Source: Pseudomonas pharyngis (GTDB taxonomy: Bacteria > Pseudomonadota > Gammaproteobacteria > Pseudomonadales > Pseudomonadaceae). From it: a stretch of DNA of 64,000 nucleotides. The position numbers and the translations under genes are program-made. Positions 8,796 to 17,743 of the stretch are shown here, one piece after another. Positions within the stretch are counted from its first letter, which is position 1. Each line of letters starts with the position of its first letter. Location of the stretch: assembly GCF_021602345.1 (NCBI RefSeq), contig NZ_BQID01000002.1, positions 679,190 to 743,189 on the forward strand, read 5' to 3'. Below the pieces are notes generated by a model. It ran no database searches and was not told the origin of the DNA. It saw nothing but the letters and a program-made list of their open reading frames with translations.

Positions 8796-11700
8796 ATGCA
8801 ACCTGCTCCGACCCTGATACCGGACATCAATTCGATAAATTTATTTACGTTTACCCAACAACCAGAACTCGACAAAAAGGAAAAAGCCACGGTTATTGTG
8901 GCTCTTAAAGACTTGAAAAGTAATCGCCCTGTCAAGGTATCCGGTACTTTTCACCCTGCCACTTTTCCACGAACGGCAGGCTCCACTTTTGACACCGCCG
9001 AGGAATTCGTTCGCGTTGCATTGTCGAAGTTGATCGCAAGCGATGCCTTTTCCAGTTTGAAAACCAAGTATCACTTACCCTCCGACGCTCTTGTCAGTGT
9101 CGATGAACACGCTGTTCTCTGGGTACTGAAGGACGGAATCTGGATTGACCTGACTCACGACGGCGAATCATCTGCTCTGCAAGATGAACTGCAAATGCTC
9201 GCCGAATGCACGCTACAGACAGGCGGCTGTGTTTTTTCGGGGCCGGTCATCGGTGTTGAACAATGGCTGCGTTATCACCAGTTCGATATACCAGTCACCG
9301 ATGATGAGACGCAAAGCCTGATCGATTTCCTGGAGTTCGAAATGCCTTCCGCCCCTGCGACCGGGGACTATCACGAATTATTGATGGAACCCCCGGAGTC
9401 TGCGTTTCATCTGTCGACTGCAGACCGGCAAACCATCCGCGACGTGATTGACGAAACAACCCACGGACAGACAAGCCTGCTGCATTACATTGCCCTGAAG
9501 AACTTCAGTGCATTCCCCGACGCTGTCAGACGTGAGCGTGCCGGTGGCTATCTGAAAGACTTTCTGAAAAGGCCGAATGTCAGGGCACTGGGCGAAATGT
9601 TGCACAAACGTTTGGAATGGCACCTGGATACCGACCATCCTGACGTCGCCACGCGCCAGCTCGATTACCTGGTGGTCACTGCCCTGATTCTGGACCTGGT
9701 ATCGGACGTCGACAAACCCGGCAAAGCCGTTGCCGGTCTCGCGCTGTACCAGCCTGCCAATGCCTCGCGCACCGCATCCGACATTGTACTGGAGGTGGAA
9801 CAGCACCTCGTCGCCAACACGTTACTGGAACCGCACAATGCTTCGTTGGCAGCGCATCTGCTGCTGTCGGGGGTGGCTCCCGAATTTCTCGTGCAAGGCG
9901 TGCCTGATGAACTGACCATCGACAAACCGGGCTGGGTGGTGCTCACCCAGGCTGTAGCGCTGATCGAAGCGGCTGCACCGGGTACATCCCGGTTGATGAA
10001 GTACAGCGACATCATGGCATTCTCCGATCTGGCGCCTGTCAGCAAGGCGCAGCGCCTTCTTCACGAGGTGACGGCCATTCGACCGATCATCCACTGGGCC
10101 ATGCTCAACGAACTGATTCCTTATATTGCCGATACGGACTACGACGTCGCGACTTTCAATACCGCTGCCTCTTACTTCACCCAATACGCCGAAGCGTTGA
10201 ACCAAATGGAATCCGGTCTATCGGTCACTCCACCCAATAGACGCAAGTTGGCGCTGGAGGCCTTGAAGCGCGTCATGCCGGGAGGAGACTATCTCGAACA
10301 GCGTGTTTACAAGATCAGATACGTTGCATCTTTAAAAGAGCGAAACTTTCTGGATCTGGTGCTCACGCAGATCCCGTTAAATATTCCCAATATTGTGGAG
10401 TCACTGGCTCATGAAACTGGAGTGGACAGCCTTGTTTTCTCTAGAGTATTGAACCTTCGCGCTTCGATTCTCGATCTATACATGTCTGACGATCTCGAAG
10501 TTGGCGGGCAATTCAATAATAGCTTTGTGGCCACTACCAATCTCAAACTTCCGAAAGGGGCTTTTTCAAGATTGAGCAAACTTGAGTCCGTGGATGAATT
10601 GTTCGATGCGGCATTTGATCAGTACTATCCGACGCTGCAAAACGGCCTCGCCTCTGTCATAAAAATGGCAATCACCCAGTTGCCCGAGGAAGACAGAAAG
10701 TTCCTGATCAATGGTTCCACCACTCTCTATACCGTGCGCAATGAAGTGAATCCGCTGAATGCATTTCAGGAGACTCAGCGCCAGCGCAATGCCGCCAAGG
10801 GACGCTACGGGATTATTCTGGGCAGTCGCAGCGATGGTGAATTCCGTTGTTATGAGTTGTTCCCACTTAAAGGACTGTGCCGCGCACGACCGGATCTGGC
10901 TACCTTGATTCAATCGCGCGGGGTGATCGACGACACCCCGGAATTATCTTACGTCGGTGCTGAGACGGACTTTCAGGACAAACGGTTCGAGCAGCCATGG
11001 CCGCTCGACTTTGCAGCCTATCTTGACGGCAGCGAGCCCAGGTCAGACGTCAGTTCCAGAGTCGTGGTGGAAAAGCTCTGGCACTTCACTTGCCAATCGA
11101 ATGATGCGCGTCCCGTGCCTTTATTCTTCTCCGTTGCACTCGATGCCTTGGCGGAAAGCGTTTTGAGCTGTCATCCAATGGCCACCCGCGAGGAACTGTA
11201 CACGCTGCTGAACACCAGGACCGAGCTGCAACAGTTGCGTGACTACAACAATGCATTGGATACATCCCTCGTTAATGTTCTCGTGCCTTTCAAGAAGTGC
11301 ATCGAAGACATCAACTCCGGCGATGCCGAGCGCGTCACCGAGGGCGTCGGTGGCTGTGTCCTGGATGGCCTGGCGCTACTGGGATTGATTATCGGCTTCG
11401 GCGCCTCGGTGGCCGGCATCGTTGCCAGAACGGCCTCGATGACCAGCAAGGTGCTGAAGATTGCCAAGGCCAGCGCCCATTTTGCCTTGTCACTGGTCAA
11501 TCCATTGGACGGTTTGCCCACGCTGGTGTTGAAGGGTGCCCGTCTGACCAGACGCGGCGTCCTGTTGCTGACCGGTCACGCCATTGAAGCGGTGGAAACG
11601 GCCACCGGTCAATTGCGCCGACTGGCAGGTAGCGCGCAATCCTATGACTTGATCAAGGCCGCGCAAAAATCCGATCTGCTGCAAGGCACCTGGAAAGCCG

Positions 11701-12689
11701 TCGGTGACCTGGGTGAGTCGAAGAGCCTGATCGCCCTTGAGAGAAACAGCGACTGGCGTGCACTGAACCTCAGAACAGGTGGCCCATGGGGGCCTGCCCT
11801 GAAAAATTTCAAAGTGGCGGCAACCTCCCCTTTGCGCAAGCTATTCAACCTGATCAATCCGTTCAGCTATACCCGCACTTATGTGAGTAAAGCCATTCCA
11901 CTTGCCAGAACCAAGCTCGACAACGCTATCGCGCTGCTGTCGAAGGCTCCCGACGATGACGTTCGATCGATTCTGAAGTATGTCTTCGGCAGTGATTCCG
12001 ATGAGGCCCTGAATTACTTGCTCGCGAATCTGAAAGTCATGCGCAAGGATCTGGACTCGGTCACCCTGGCCAATATGTCCTTCAAGCGCGGTTCGGAAGC
12101 GGCAGCGGCATTACGTACCAATGCCTATAAACGATGGAAAACCAGTGTGCTGGCCGGCGGCACCGTCCAGGACAGCACCGAGCACTTTCTGGTGATTTAC
12201 AAGGATGGCCTGGACGATCTCTACAGAATCTCCCGCTACGACGAAGCACGGATTGCCGATGCGCTGATCCATGAAATGTCCCACGGTGCGCCGCAGACCC
12301 TGGATTTCTACTATGGCTATCCAATAACTTCGGGCTCCGGAGCCGCCCCCATCGATGCGGCGGGCCTGATCGACTTTGCGAAGGACGCCAAAAGCGCCCA
12401 TCCCGATAATCTCGTCAATCCGCACTTCAGCTCAGCTCAGCCACCTTCATTTACCGAGTTCCAGGCAAGTATCAACAGTCAGCCCGATATCGTTCGCCAG
12501 CATCCGGCGCTTCGCAATGCCGACTCCTATTCGTTGGCGGTGTCCCTGCTGGATCAGAGTCGAAGCAACCCCCGCGAGCTGATGTTCAATCTGGCCTATA
12601 TAAAGGGCTCACTGGAGGCAGCCGATAAAACGAAATACAAGTTCATTCAGGGAACACTGCCGATTCAACTCGCCAGACCCAAACCCTAA
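8796..12689 (+). CDS. Large toxin-like protein with C-terminal aspzincin-type (M35-like) metallopeptidase signature
   Basis: 1297 residues; AAGGA stands nine bases before the ATG. There is no signal peptide. Residues 1 to about 840 match nothing I can name. A glycine/alanine-rich hydrophobic stretch near 850-880 (LDGLALLGLIIGFGASVAGIVA) could insert into a membrane, as in large Pseudomonas insecticidal or 'membrane-targeted' toxins. At the C terminus H1159-E-M-S-H1163 is followed by T1168-L-D1170-F-Y-Y-G1174. This fits the aspzincin pattern HExxH plus GTxxDxxYG-like Asp ligand, except that Gly is replaced by Gln. NADSY occurs further on, as I recall from M35/Lys-MEP proteins. The reading is therefore a toxin delivering a zinc protease. 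Delivery route, target and an immunity gene are not evident. Base composition is slightly less GC-rich than the neighbours. Confidence 0.75.
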   Translation: MQPAPTLIPDINSINLFTFTQQPELDKKEKATVIVALKDLKSNRPVKVSGTFHPATFPRTAGSTFDTAEEFVRVALSKLIASDAFSSLKTKYHLPSDALVSVDEHAVLWVLKDGIWIDLTHDGESSALQDELQMLAECTLQTGGCVFSGPVIGVEQWLRYHQFDIPVTDDETQSLIDFLEFEMPSAPATGDYHELLMEPPESAFHLSTADRQTIRDVIDETTHGQTSLLHYIALKNFSAFPDAVRRERAGGYLKDFLKRPNVRALGEMLHKRLEWHLDTDHPDVATRQLDYLVVTALILDLVSDVDKPGKAVAGLALYQPANASRTASDIVLEVEQHLVANTLLEPHNASLAAHLLLSGVAPEFLVQGVPDELTIDKPGWVVLTQAVALIEAAAPGTSRLMKYSDIMAFSDLAPVSKAQRLLHEVTAIRPIIHWAMLNELIPYIADTDYDVATFNTAASYFTQYAEALNQMESGLSVTPPNRRKLALEALKRVMPGGDYLEQRVYKIRYVASLKERNFLDLVLTQIPLNIPNIVESLAHETGVDSLVFSRVLNLRASILDLYMSDDLEVGGQFNNSFVATTNLKLPKGAFSRLSKLESVDELFDAAFDQYYPTLQNGLASVIKMAITQLPEEDRKFLINGSTTLYTVRNEVNPLNAFQETQRQRNAAKGRYGIILGSRSDGEFRCYELFPLKGLCRARPDLATLIQSRGVIDDTPELSYVGAETDFQDKRFEQPWPLDFAAYLDGSEPRSDVSSRVVVEKLWHFTCQSNDARPVPLFFSVALDALAESVLSCHPMATREELYTLLNTRTELQQLRDYNNALDTSLVNVLVPFKKCIEDINSGDAERVTEGVGGCVLDGLALLGLIIGFGASVAGIVARTASMTSKVLKIAKASAHFALSLVNPLDGLPTLVLKGARLTRRGVLLLTGHAIEAVETATGQLRRLAGSAQSYDLIKAAQKSDLLQGTWKAVGDLGESKSLIALERNSDWRALNLRTGGPWGPALKNFKVAATSPLRKLFNLINPFSYTRTYVSKAIPLARTKLDNAIALLSKAPDDDVRSILKYVFGSDSDEALNYLLANLKVMRKDLDSVTLANMSFKRGSEAAAALRTNAYKRWKTSVLAGGTVQDSTEHFLVIYKDGLDDLYRISRYDEARIADALIHEMSHGAPQTLDFYYGYPITSGSGAAPIDAAGLIDFAKDAKSAHPDNLVNPHFSSAQPPSFTEFQASINSQPDIVRQHPALRNADSYSLAVSLLDQSRSNPRELMFNLAYIKGSLEAADKTKYKFIQGTLPIQLARPKP

Positions 12690-12695
12690 GAACGA

Positions 12696-12718
12696 CAAAC
12701 CGGGCACTGCCCGGTTTG
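12696..12718 (+). terminator. Hairpin terminator after the toxin-like gene
   Basis: A 9-bp stem (CAAACCGGG/CCCGGTTTG) with a 5-nt loop lies six bases after the toxin stop. It is followed by TGCTTTAA, a weak T-tract. Confidence 0.6.
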
Positions 12719-12766
12719 TGCTTTAATGCGCGCCCTGTTTTTTTCATGTTTCAAGGAATCGCCCTC

Positions 12767-14056
12767 ATGTCCCAGCCCGAAACCAACGTCCTGGTCATAG
12801 GCTATGTCTGGCCGGAACCCCGCTCTTCGGCGGCAAGCGGACACGTGATGCAGATTCTCGAGACGTTTCTTGAACAGGGCTGGCAGATTACCTTCGCCAG
12901 TCCAGCAGGCCCCGGTGAACACCGCGCCGATCTGACTTCAATGGGCGTCCGCGAAGTCCCTATCGAACTGAACAACAGCAGTTTCGATGTGTTTATCAGC
13001 GAACTTGCACCGGACATTGTGTTGTTCGACCAGTTCATGATGGAAGAACAGTTCGGTTGGCGCGTTGAAAAGCACTGCCCGAACGCCCTGCGCGTGCTGG
13101 AAACCTCAGACTTGCAAAGCCTGCGGCATGCGCGGCATCACCGCCTCAAGGAGCGCCTGAAAGCCGACGCCGATCAGAACGACTTCCGCCAGTTGTATGT
13201 TCCGGCGTTGCGTGAAGAGTTTGAATTGATGGCGTGTTCTGATCTGGCGAAACGGGAGATCGCATCCCTGTACCGCTGTGATTTGAATCTGATGATTTCC
13301 GAAGTCGAGATCGAGTTGCTGGTGTCTCAGTTCGGGCTGCCGCGACAATTGCTGCACTGGTGCCCGTTGATGGTCGAGATTCCAGACGCGGTCTTCCGTC
13401 CGTTTGATGAGCGCGCGCATTTCCTCAGCATCGGCAACTTCCGTCACGCTCCCAACTGGGACGCGGTGCTGTGGATGAAGACCACGGTCTGGCCGCTGAT
13501 TCGCGCTCGATTGCCAGAAGCCCAATTGCATGTCTACGGTGCTTACACACCGCCCAAAGCCACGGCACTGCACAACGCGGCCCAAGGTTTCCATGTCATG
13601 AACTGGGCGGAAGATGCGTTACAGGTGATGTCTCAGGCCCGCGTGTGTCTGGCGCCGCTACGCTTTGGTGCCGGCATCAAAGGCAAACTGGTTGACGCCA
13701 TGCTGTGTGGCACGCCCAGCGTCACGACACCGATTGGCGCCGAGGGGATGCACGGCGAACAGGCCTGGCCTGGGACCATCGATGCAACCGCCGAAAGTCT
13801 CGCCAATGCGGCGGTGGCTCTTTACCAGGACGAATCTTTGTGGAAACAGGCCCAAGTCCAGGGACGCACTCTACTCAGTGATCGATATTCAAAACGGGTA
13901 CATGGTCCAGCGCTGATCGAAAGACTGCTGAGCTGCCAGAAAAATCTGCAACTTTCAAGAAACACTAACTTCATCGGAAGCATGCTTCGCCATCATGCAC
14001 ACAAAAGCACGCAGTATATGTCGCAATGGATAGAGGCCAAAAAACAGATCAAATAA
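12767..14056 (+). CDS. Glycosyltransferase, GT-B fold family 4-like
   Basis: About 429 residues from the ATG at 12767 (AAGGA nine bases upstream). The N-terminal half carries a Rossmann-like start (NVLVIGYVWPEPRSSAASGH). The C-terminal half shows the nucleotide-sugar region of group 1 glycosyltransferases (FLSIGNFRHAPNWDAV, CLAPLRFGAGIKGKLVDAM, GTPSVTTPIGAEGM). It has no transmembrane segments. Acceptor and sugar are unknown. It follows the toxin-like gene by 77 bp, after a hairpin terminator, and may have its own promoter. A role in modifying a surface glycan or the neighbouring toxin is only a contextual guess. The last 45 residues are Lys/Gln-rich and AT-rich. Confidence 0.85.
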   Translation: MSQPETNVLVIGYVWPEPRSSAASGHVMQILETFLEQGWQITFASPAGPGEHRADLTSMGVREVPIELNNSSFDVFISELAPDIVLFDQFMMEEQFGWRVEKHCPNALRVLETSDLQSLRHARHHRLKERLKADADQNDFRQLYVPALREEFELMACSDLAKREIASLYRCDLNLMISEVEIELLVSQFGLPRQLLHWCPLMVEIPDAVFRPFDERAHFLSIGNFRHAPNWDAVLWMKTTVWPLIRARLPEAQLHVYGAYTPPKATALHNAAQGFHVMNWAEDALQVMSQARVCLAPLRFGAGIKGKLVDAMLCGTPSVTTPIGAEGMHGEQAWPGTIDATAESLANAAVALYQDESLWKQAQVQGRTLLSDRYSKRVHGPALIERLLSCQKNLQLSRNTNFIGSMLRHHAHKSTQYMSQWIEAKKQIK

Positions 14057-14212
14057 ATCCGATGTTGAAAACTTTAAACACATCAACCAATAACTTGCAT
14101 CAGACCAAAATTAGACAACCAACCAATTAACCATTATAAAAATCCCTGCAAATGCCGAACAAACAATTTCACACTTCGGCATCACCATAAAACTTCAATG
14201 CAGGACTCAACC

Positions 14213-15103
14213 GTGAACAATATTGACAACAACTTTGAAACTCGTACCTGGATGGCAGCCACACCTGCCATCAATATGCTTTCGATCAGCGAACTGACAC
14301 TCCCGGGCACTCATAATGCGGGCAGTGACTGGCTTGCCTCCTATCCGTTTTACGTGCCACGGCATTACGTGGCATGTCAGCATGCCTCCTTTTACTCCCA
14401 GCTTCTCAATGGTGCCCGGGCACTCGACCTGCGTTTGATCTACGATGCAAAAGCCGAGGGTGCCCGAAAGTTTCAAGCGCATCACGGTGGAGTTCGAAGT
14501 TCCCGCACTCTTCATGATCTGATCATTGATATAGAATCGTTTTTACAGTTGTGTCCCGATGAATTCATCGTTCTGGACTTTCACGAACTCGACGGCAATA
14601 ACTTCGATTACGAGCAATTCAATAAAACAATGATTCAATTGCTGGGGCATCGTCTCATCCCCAGCAAGAACCTTCCCCTCGGTCTCCATCAACTTAAACA
14701 AGCCAGCTCTCAACAACGCGTATTTGCAGCCGCCAAATCACACTGGCAGCTGGATTACCATGTATTTAACAATTACATCAGCCATAAATGGTCGGGCATT
14801 GACAGAACCGACCCCGATGAGTTGAAACAATTCATCGAACGTGTCATGCAGGTACCACCAGGCAGCTGGGCACCATGGTCGTTGTCTGCAACCAGTTACA
14901 CGGCGCGGAGGGGGCCGGCCAGAATCCCACAAGAACTCAACGCCTGGTTTGATCCGGCCAAAAGTGACTGGGCGATGAAGTGCAACATCATCAACGTCGA
15001 CTTTATTGAAGACAGCCGGATCGTTTCCTATTGCCGAACGGTAAACCTGGAAAAGGCTCGCCGAAAGGTTGCCCGCACCACCGAACAGAGCATGGTGGCG
15101 TAA
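14213..15103 (+). CDS. PI-PLC X-domain phosphodiesterase-like protein
   Basis: About 296 residues. The two catalytic histidine motifs of bacterial phosphatidylinositol-specific phospholipase C are visible: LPGTHNAGS (His34) and FQAHHGG (His90/His91), with ALDLRLIYD between them and DEFIVLDFHEL after. The family cleaves phosphatidylinositol or related lipids by general acid-base catalysis. The GTG at 14213 is chosen because AGGA lies seven bases upstream; an in-frame ATG at 14198 has no ribosome-binding site. There is no signal peptide, unlike classical secreted PI-PLC, so export would need another route. It lies 156 bp after the glycosyltransferase in AT-rich DNA, consistent with an accessory island. 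Confidence 0.85.
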   Translation: MNNIDNNFETRTWMAATPAINMLSISELTLPGTHNAGSDWLASYPFYVPRHYVACQHASFYSQLLNGARALDLRLIYDAKAEGARKFQAHHGGVRSSRTLHDLIIDIESFLQLCPDEFIVLDFHELDGNNFDYEQFNKTMIQLLGHRLIPSKNLPLGLHQLKQASSQQRVFAAAKSHWQLDYHVFNNYISHKWSGIDRTDPDELKQFIERVMQVPPGSWAPWSLSATSYTARRGPARIPQELNAWFDPAKSDWAMKCNIINVDFIEDSRIVSYCRTVNLEKARRKVARTTEQSMVA

Positions 15104-15156
15104 CAGGCGTGGAAAAAGGCATGATCGGTCGGCTATAACAAGAAAAGTGCCCTGCC

Positions 15157-16062
15157 ATGACCCGCACAGCCCGCGTAACCGACCCCTCCTACGAACTGAT
15201 GGATGACCATAACGGGTTGTCCATCATCTATCGTCAGCACGGCTTCCCCTGCCCGCTGGTGCGCTGGCATTTCCACAAGGAATACGAGCTGCACCTGATC
15301 GTCGCCAGTTCGGGCAAGGTATTCATCGGCGATTACATCGGCAATTTCTATCCGCAGACCCTGTTTCTCACTGGCCCCAATCTGCCGCACAACTGGATCA
15401 GCCAGGTGGCCGAAGACGAAGTGGTCGAGAAGCGTGACATGCTGGTCAACTTCACCGATGAGCTGTTTGAAAGCGGCCATCAGGTATTCGCCGAACTCAA
15501 GACCCTGGCGCCGCTGCTCGAACGTGCGCAATACGGCATCGAGTTCCGCTCCCCGCAGACAATCCGTCAGGCCATGACCCTGATGCAACGTATCGCCGAT
15601 TCAAACGGCATCACCCGTCTCGGGCACTTTTTCATCCTGATGGAGTTGTTGGCGGCCTGCGACGACTACCAGTTGCTGTCCGGCGCGACCACCCCGCAAC
15701 TGGCCGACGAGCACAACATCGACCGCACCAACCGCGCAGTGGATTACATCTTCGCCCACTACGCCCGCGAGTTGCCGCTGGAGGAAGTCGCCGAGCACCT
15801 GGGCATGAAACCCACCTATTTCAGCCGGGTGTTCAAGCAGGCCACCGGGCGCAACTTCATCGAATTCGTCAATCGCCTGCGCATCAGCAAGTCCTGCGAA
15901 CTGCTGGCAGACGGCGACAAACCGGTGACCGAGGTGTGTTTCGAGTCGGGTTTCAACAACATTTCCAATTTCAATCGGCGCTTTCAGCAGCTCAAAGGCA
16001 TGACGCCTTCGCATTATCGGCGGTTGGTGGTGCAACGCCTGACCGAGCAAAATCACGGTTGA
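15157..16062 (+). CDS. mtlR: AraC/XylS-family activator of the mannitol operon
   Basis: 301 residues. The N-terminal sugar-sensing cupin-like domain (RWHFHKEYELHLIV, GDYIGNFYPQTLFLTGPNLPHNW) is followed by two helix-turn-helix motifs of the AraC type (LPLEEVAEHLGMKPTYFSRV and VTEVCFESGFNNISNFNRRF). It lies directly upstream of, and in the same direction as, mtlE, which is the position of MtlR in P. fluorescens. There MtlR activates mtlEFGKDYZ in response to mannitol, sorbitol and arabitol. A 226-bp gap separates it from mtlE and should hold the regulated promoter. Confidence 0.93.
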   Translation: MTRTARVTDPSYELMDDHNGLSIIYRQHGFPCPLVRWHFHKEYELHLIVASSGKVFIGDYIGNFYPQTLFLTGPNLPHNWISQVAEDEVVEKRDMLVNFTDELFESGHQVFAELKTLAPLLERAQYGIEFRSPQTIRQAMTLMQRIADSNGITRLGHFFILMELLAACDDYQLLSGATTPQLADEHNIDRTNRAVDYIFAHYARELPLEEVAEHLGMKPTYFSRVFKQATGRNFIEFVNRLRISKSCELLADGDKPVTEVCFESGFNNISNFNRRFQQLKGMTPSHYRRLVVQRLTEQNHG

Positions 16063-16288
16063 GCGCGCAAAACCTGTACGGTTTCATGCCTGCCGCCGTT
16101 CTGAAACGCCCTTCCCTGCGTTTGCCGCACCAATCCCGAGTGCAAAAAAGTATCGATTCAAGTGCTAGGGATGATTTGTCAGCCCTGCGTCAGAAGGCTG
16201 TAATCAGTGCACATTCTTCCCCCGCTGGAAGAACACAAAAACAATAACTGTCCTTCTGCCCCCGCCGGGTGCAGAAAAGGAGTGCACG
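16063..16288 (+). promoter_or_regulatory. Presumed MtlR-controlled promoter region of mtlE
   Basis: 226-bp gap between mtlR and mtlE. Two GTCAG copies at 16178-16182 and 16189-16193 are spaced 11 bp, one helical turn, as expected for AraC-family direct half-sites. I cannot prove they are the MtlR operator. A strong ribosome-binding site AAGGAG ends eight bases before the mtlE ATG. Confidence 0.45.
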
Positions 16289-17599
16289 ATGCAACCCACT
16301 GCAAAAGCTCTGCTGGCCCTCACCTGCATGACCCTCAGCAGCGTCAGCCTTGGCGCCCAGACCCTGACCATCGCCACCGTCAATAACAGCGACATGATCC
16401 GCATGCAAAAGCTCTCGAAAACCTTCGAGACCGAGCATCCGGACATCAAGCTCAATTGGGTGGTGCTGGAAGAAAACGTCCTGCGTCAGCGCCTGACCAC
16501 CGACATCGCCACTCAGGGCGGGCAGTTCGACGTATTGACCATCGGCATGTACGAAGCCGCACTCTGGGGTGCAAAAGGCTGGCTTGAACCGATGAAGGAT
16601 CTGCCGGCCAGCTACGCCCTCGACGATGTGTTCCCGTCGGTGCGCGAAGGCCTGTCAGTCAAAGGTTCGCTGTACGCCCTGCCGTTCTACGCCGAAAGCT
16701 CGATCACCTACTACCGCACCGACCTGTTCAAGGACGCCGGCCTGACCATGCCCGAGCGTCCGACCTGGGAACAGATCGCTGGCTTCGCCGAAAAACTCAC
16801 CCACAAGGACAAGGAACAGTACGGCATCTGCCTGCGCGGCAAGGCCGGCTGGGGTGAAAACATCGCGTTGATCACCACCATCGCCAACGCCTACGGCGCA
16901 CGCTGGTTCGATGAGCAGTGGAAACCCGAATTCAGCGGTCCGGAGTGGAAAAACGCGCTGAACTTCTACGTCGACACCATGAAGAAATCCGGCCCGCCGG
17001 GTGCCTCCAGCAATGGTTTCAACGAAAACCTCGCGCTGTTCAACAGCGGCAAGTGCGCAATGTGGGTCGATGCCAGCGTCGCCGGTTCGTTCGTTACCGA
17101 CAAGACTCAAAGCAAGGTCGCCGATCACGTCGGCTTTACCTACGCGCCGCATCAGGTCACTGACAAAGGCTCGGCGTGGCTGTACTCGTGGGCGCTGGCG
17201 ATCCCTACCAGCTCCAAGGCCAAGGATGCCGCCAAGGAATTCAGCGCCTGGGCCACCTCAAAAGAGTACGGCGCACTGGTCGCCAAGACCGACGGCATCG
17301 CCAACGTACCGCCGGGCACTCGCGCCTCGACCTACAGTGACGCTTACATGAGCGCCGCGCCGTTTGCCAAGGTCACGCTGGAATCGCTGAAAGCGGCTGA
17401 TCCGAGCAAACCGACCCTCAAGCCTGTGCCGTACATCGGCATCCAGCTGGTGACCATTCCTGAATTCCAGGGTGTAGGCACCCAGGTCGGCAAGCTGTTC
17501 TCGGCGGCGCTGATCGGCCAGACCACGGTCGACCAGGCACTGACCGCCGCGCAGCAAACCACCGAACGCGAGATGAAGCGCGCGGGTTATCCGAAGTAA
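16289..17599 (+). CDS. mtlE: Periplasmic polyol-binding protein of the mannitol/sorbitol ABC transporter
   Basis: 436 residues with a signal peptide (MQPTAKALLALTCMTL then SVSLGA before QTLTI), followed by a family 1 extracellular solute-binding fold (TIATVNNSDMIRMQKLSKTFE, YALPFYAESSITYYRTDLF, WVDASVAGSF). It captures mannitol, sorbitol or arabitol in the periplasm and hands it to MtlF/MtlG. First gene of the mtl operon, with AAGGAG just upstream. A REPIN follows it, which is often seen after the highly expressed binding protein of an ABC operon and may stabilise its mRNA relative to the downstream permeases. Confidence 0.94.
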   Translation: MQPTAKALLALTCMTLSSVSLGAQTLTIATVNNSDMIRMQKLSKTFETEHPDIKLNWVVLEENVLRQRLTTDIATQGGQFDVLTIGMYEAALWGAKGWLEPMKDLPASYALDDVFPSVREGLSVKGSLYALPFYAESSITYYRTDLFKDAGLTMPERPTWEQIAGFAEKLTHKDKEQYGICLRGKAGWGENIALITTIANAYGARWFDEQWKPEFSGPEWKNALNFYVDTMKKSGPPGASSNGFNENLALFNSGKCAMWVDASVAGSFVTDKTQSKVADHVGFTYAPHQVTDKGSAWLYSWALAIPTSSKAKDAAKEFSAWATSKEYGALVAKTDGIANVPPGTRASTYSDAYMSAAPFAKVTLESLKAADPSKPTLKPVPYIGIQLVTIPEFQGVGTQVGKLFSAALIGQTTVDQALTAAQQTTEREMKRAGYPK

Positions 17600-17614
17600 T
17601 CCTGCGCATTTCCA

Positions 17615-17705
17615 TGTGGGAGCGAGCCTGCTCGCGATAGCGGTAATCCGGTCTCAAAAATGTGGCGGATGGGCCACCCTCATCGCGAGCAGGCTCGCTC
17701 CCACA
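17615..17705. repeat. REPIN: pair of inverted Pseudomonas REP sequences
   Basis: Perfect 24-bp arms (17615-17638 and 17682-17705) carry the GTGGGAGCGAGCCTGCTCGC core found in fluorescent-pseudomonad intergenic repeats, with a 43-bp centre. It lies between mtlE and mtlF inside the operon and would fold into a long hairpin in the transcript. Confidence 0.93.
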
Positions 17706-17743
17706 GTGGATCGAGTCTGCCTTTTAAAACGGTTGTGATCACC

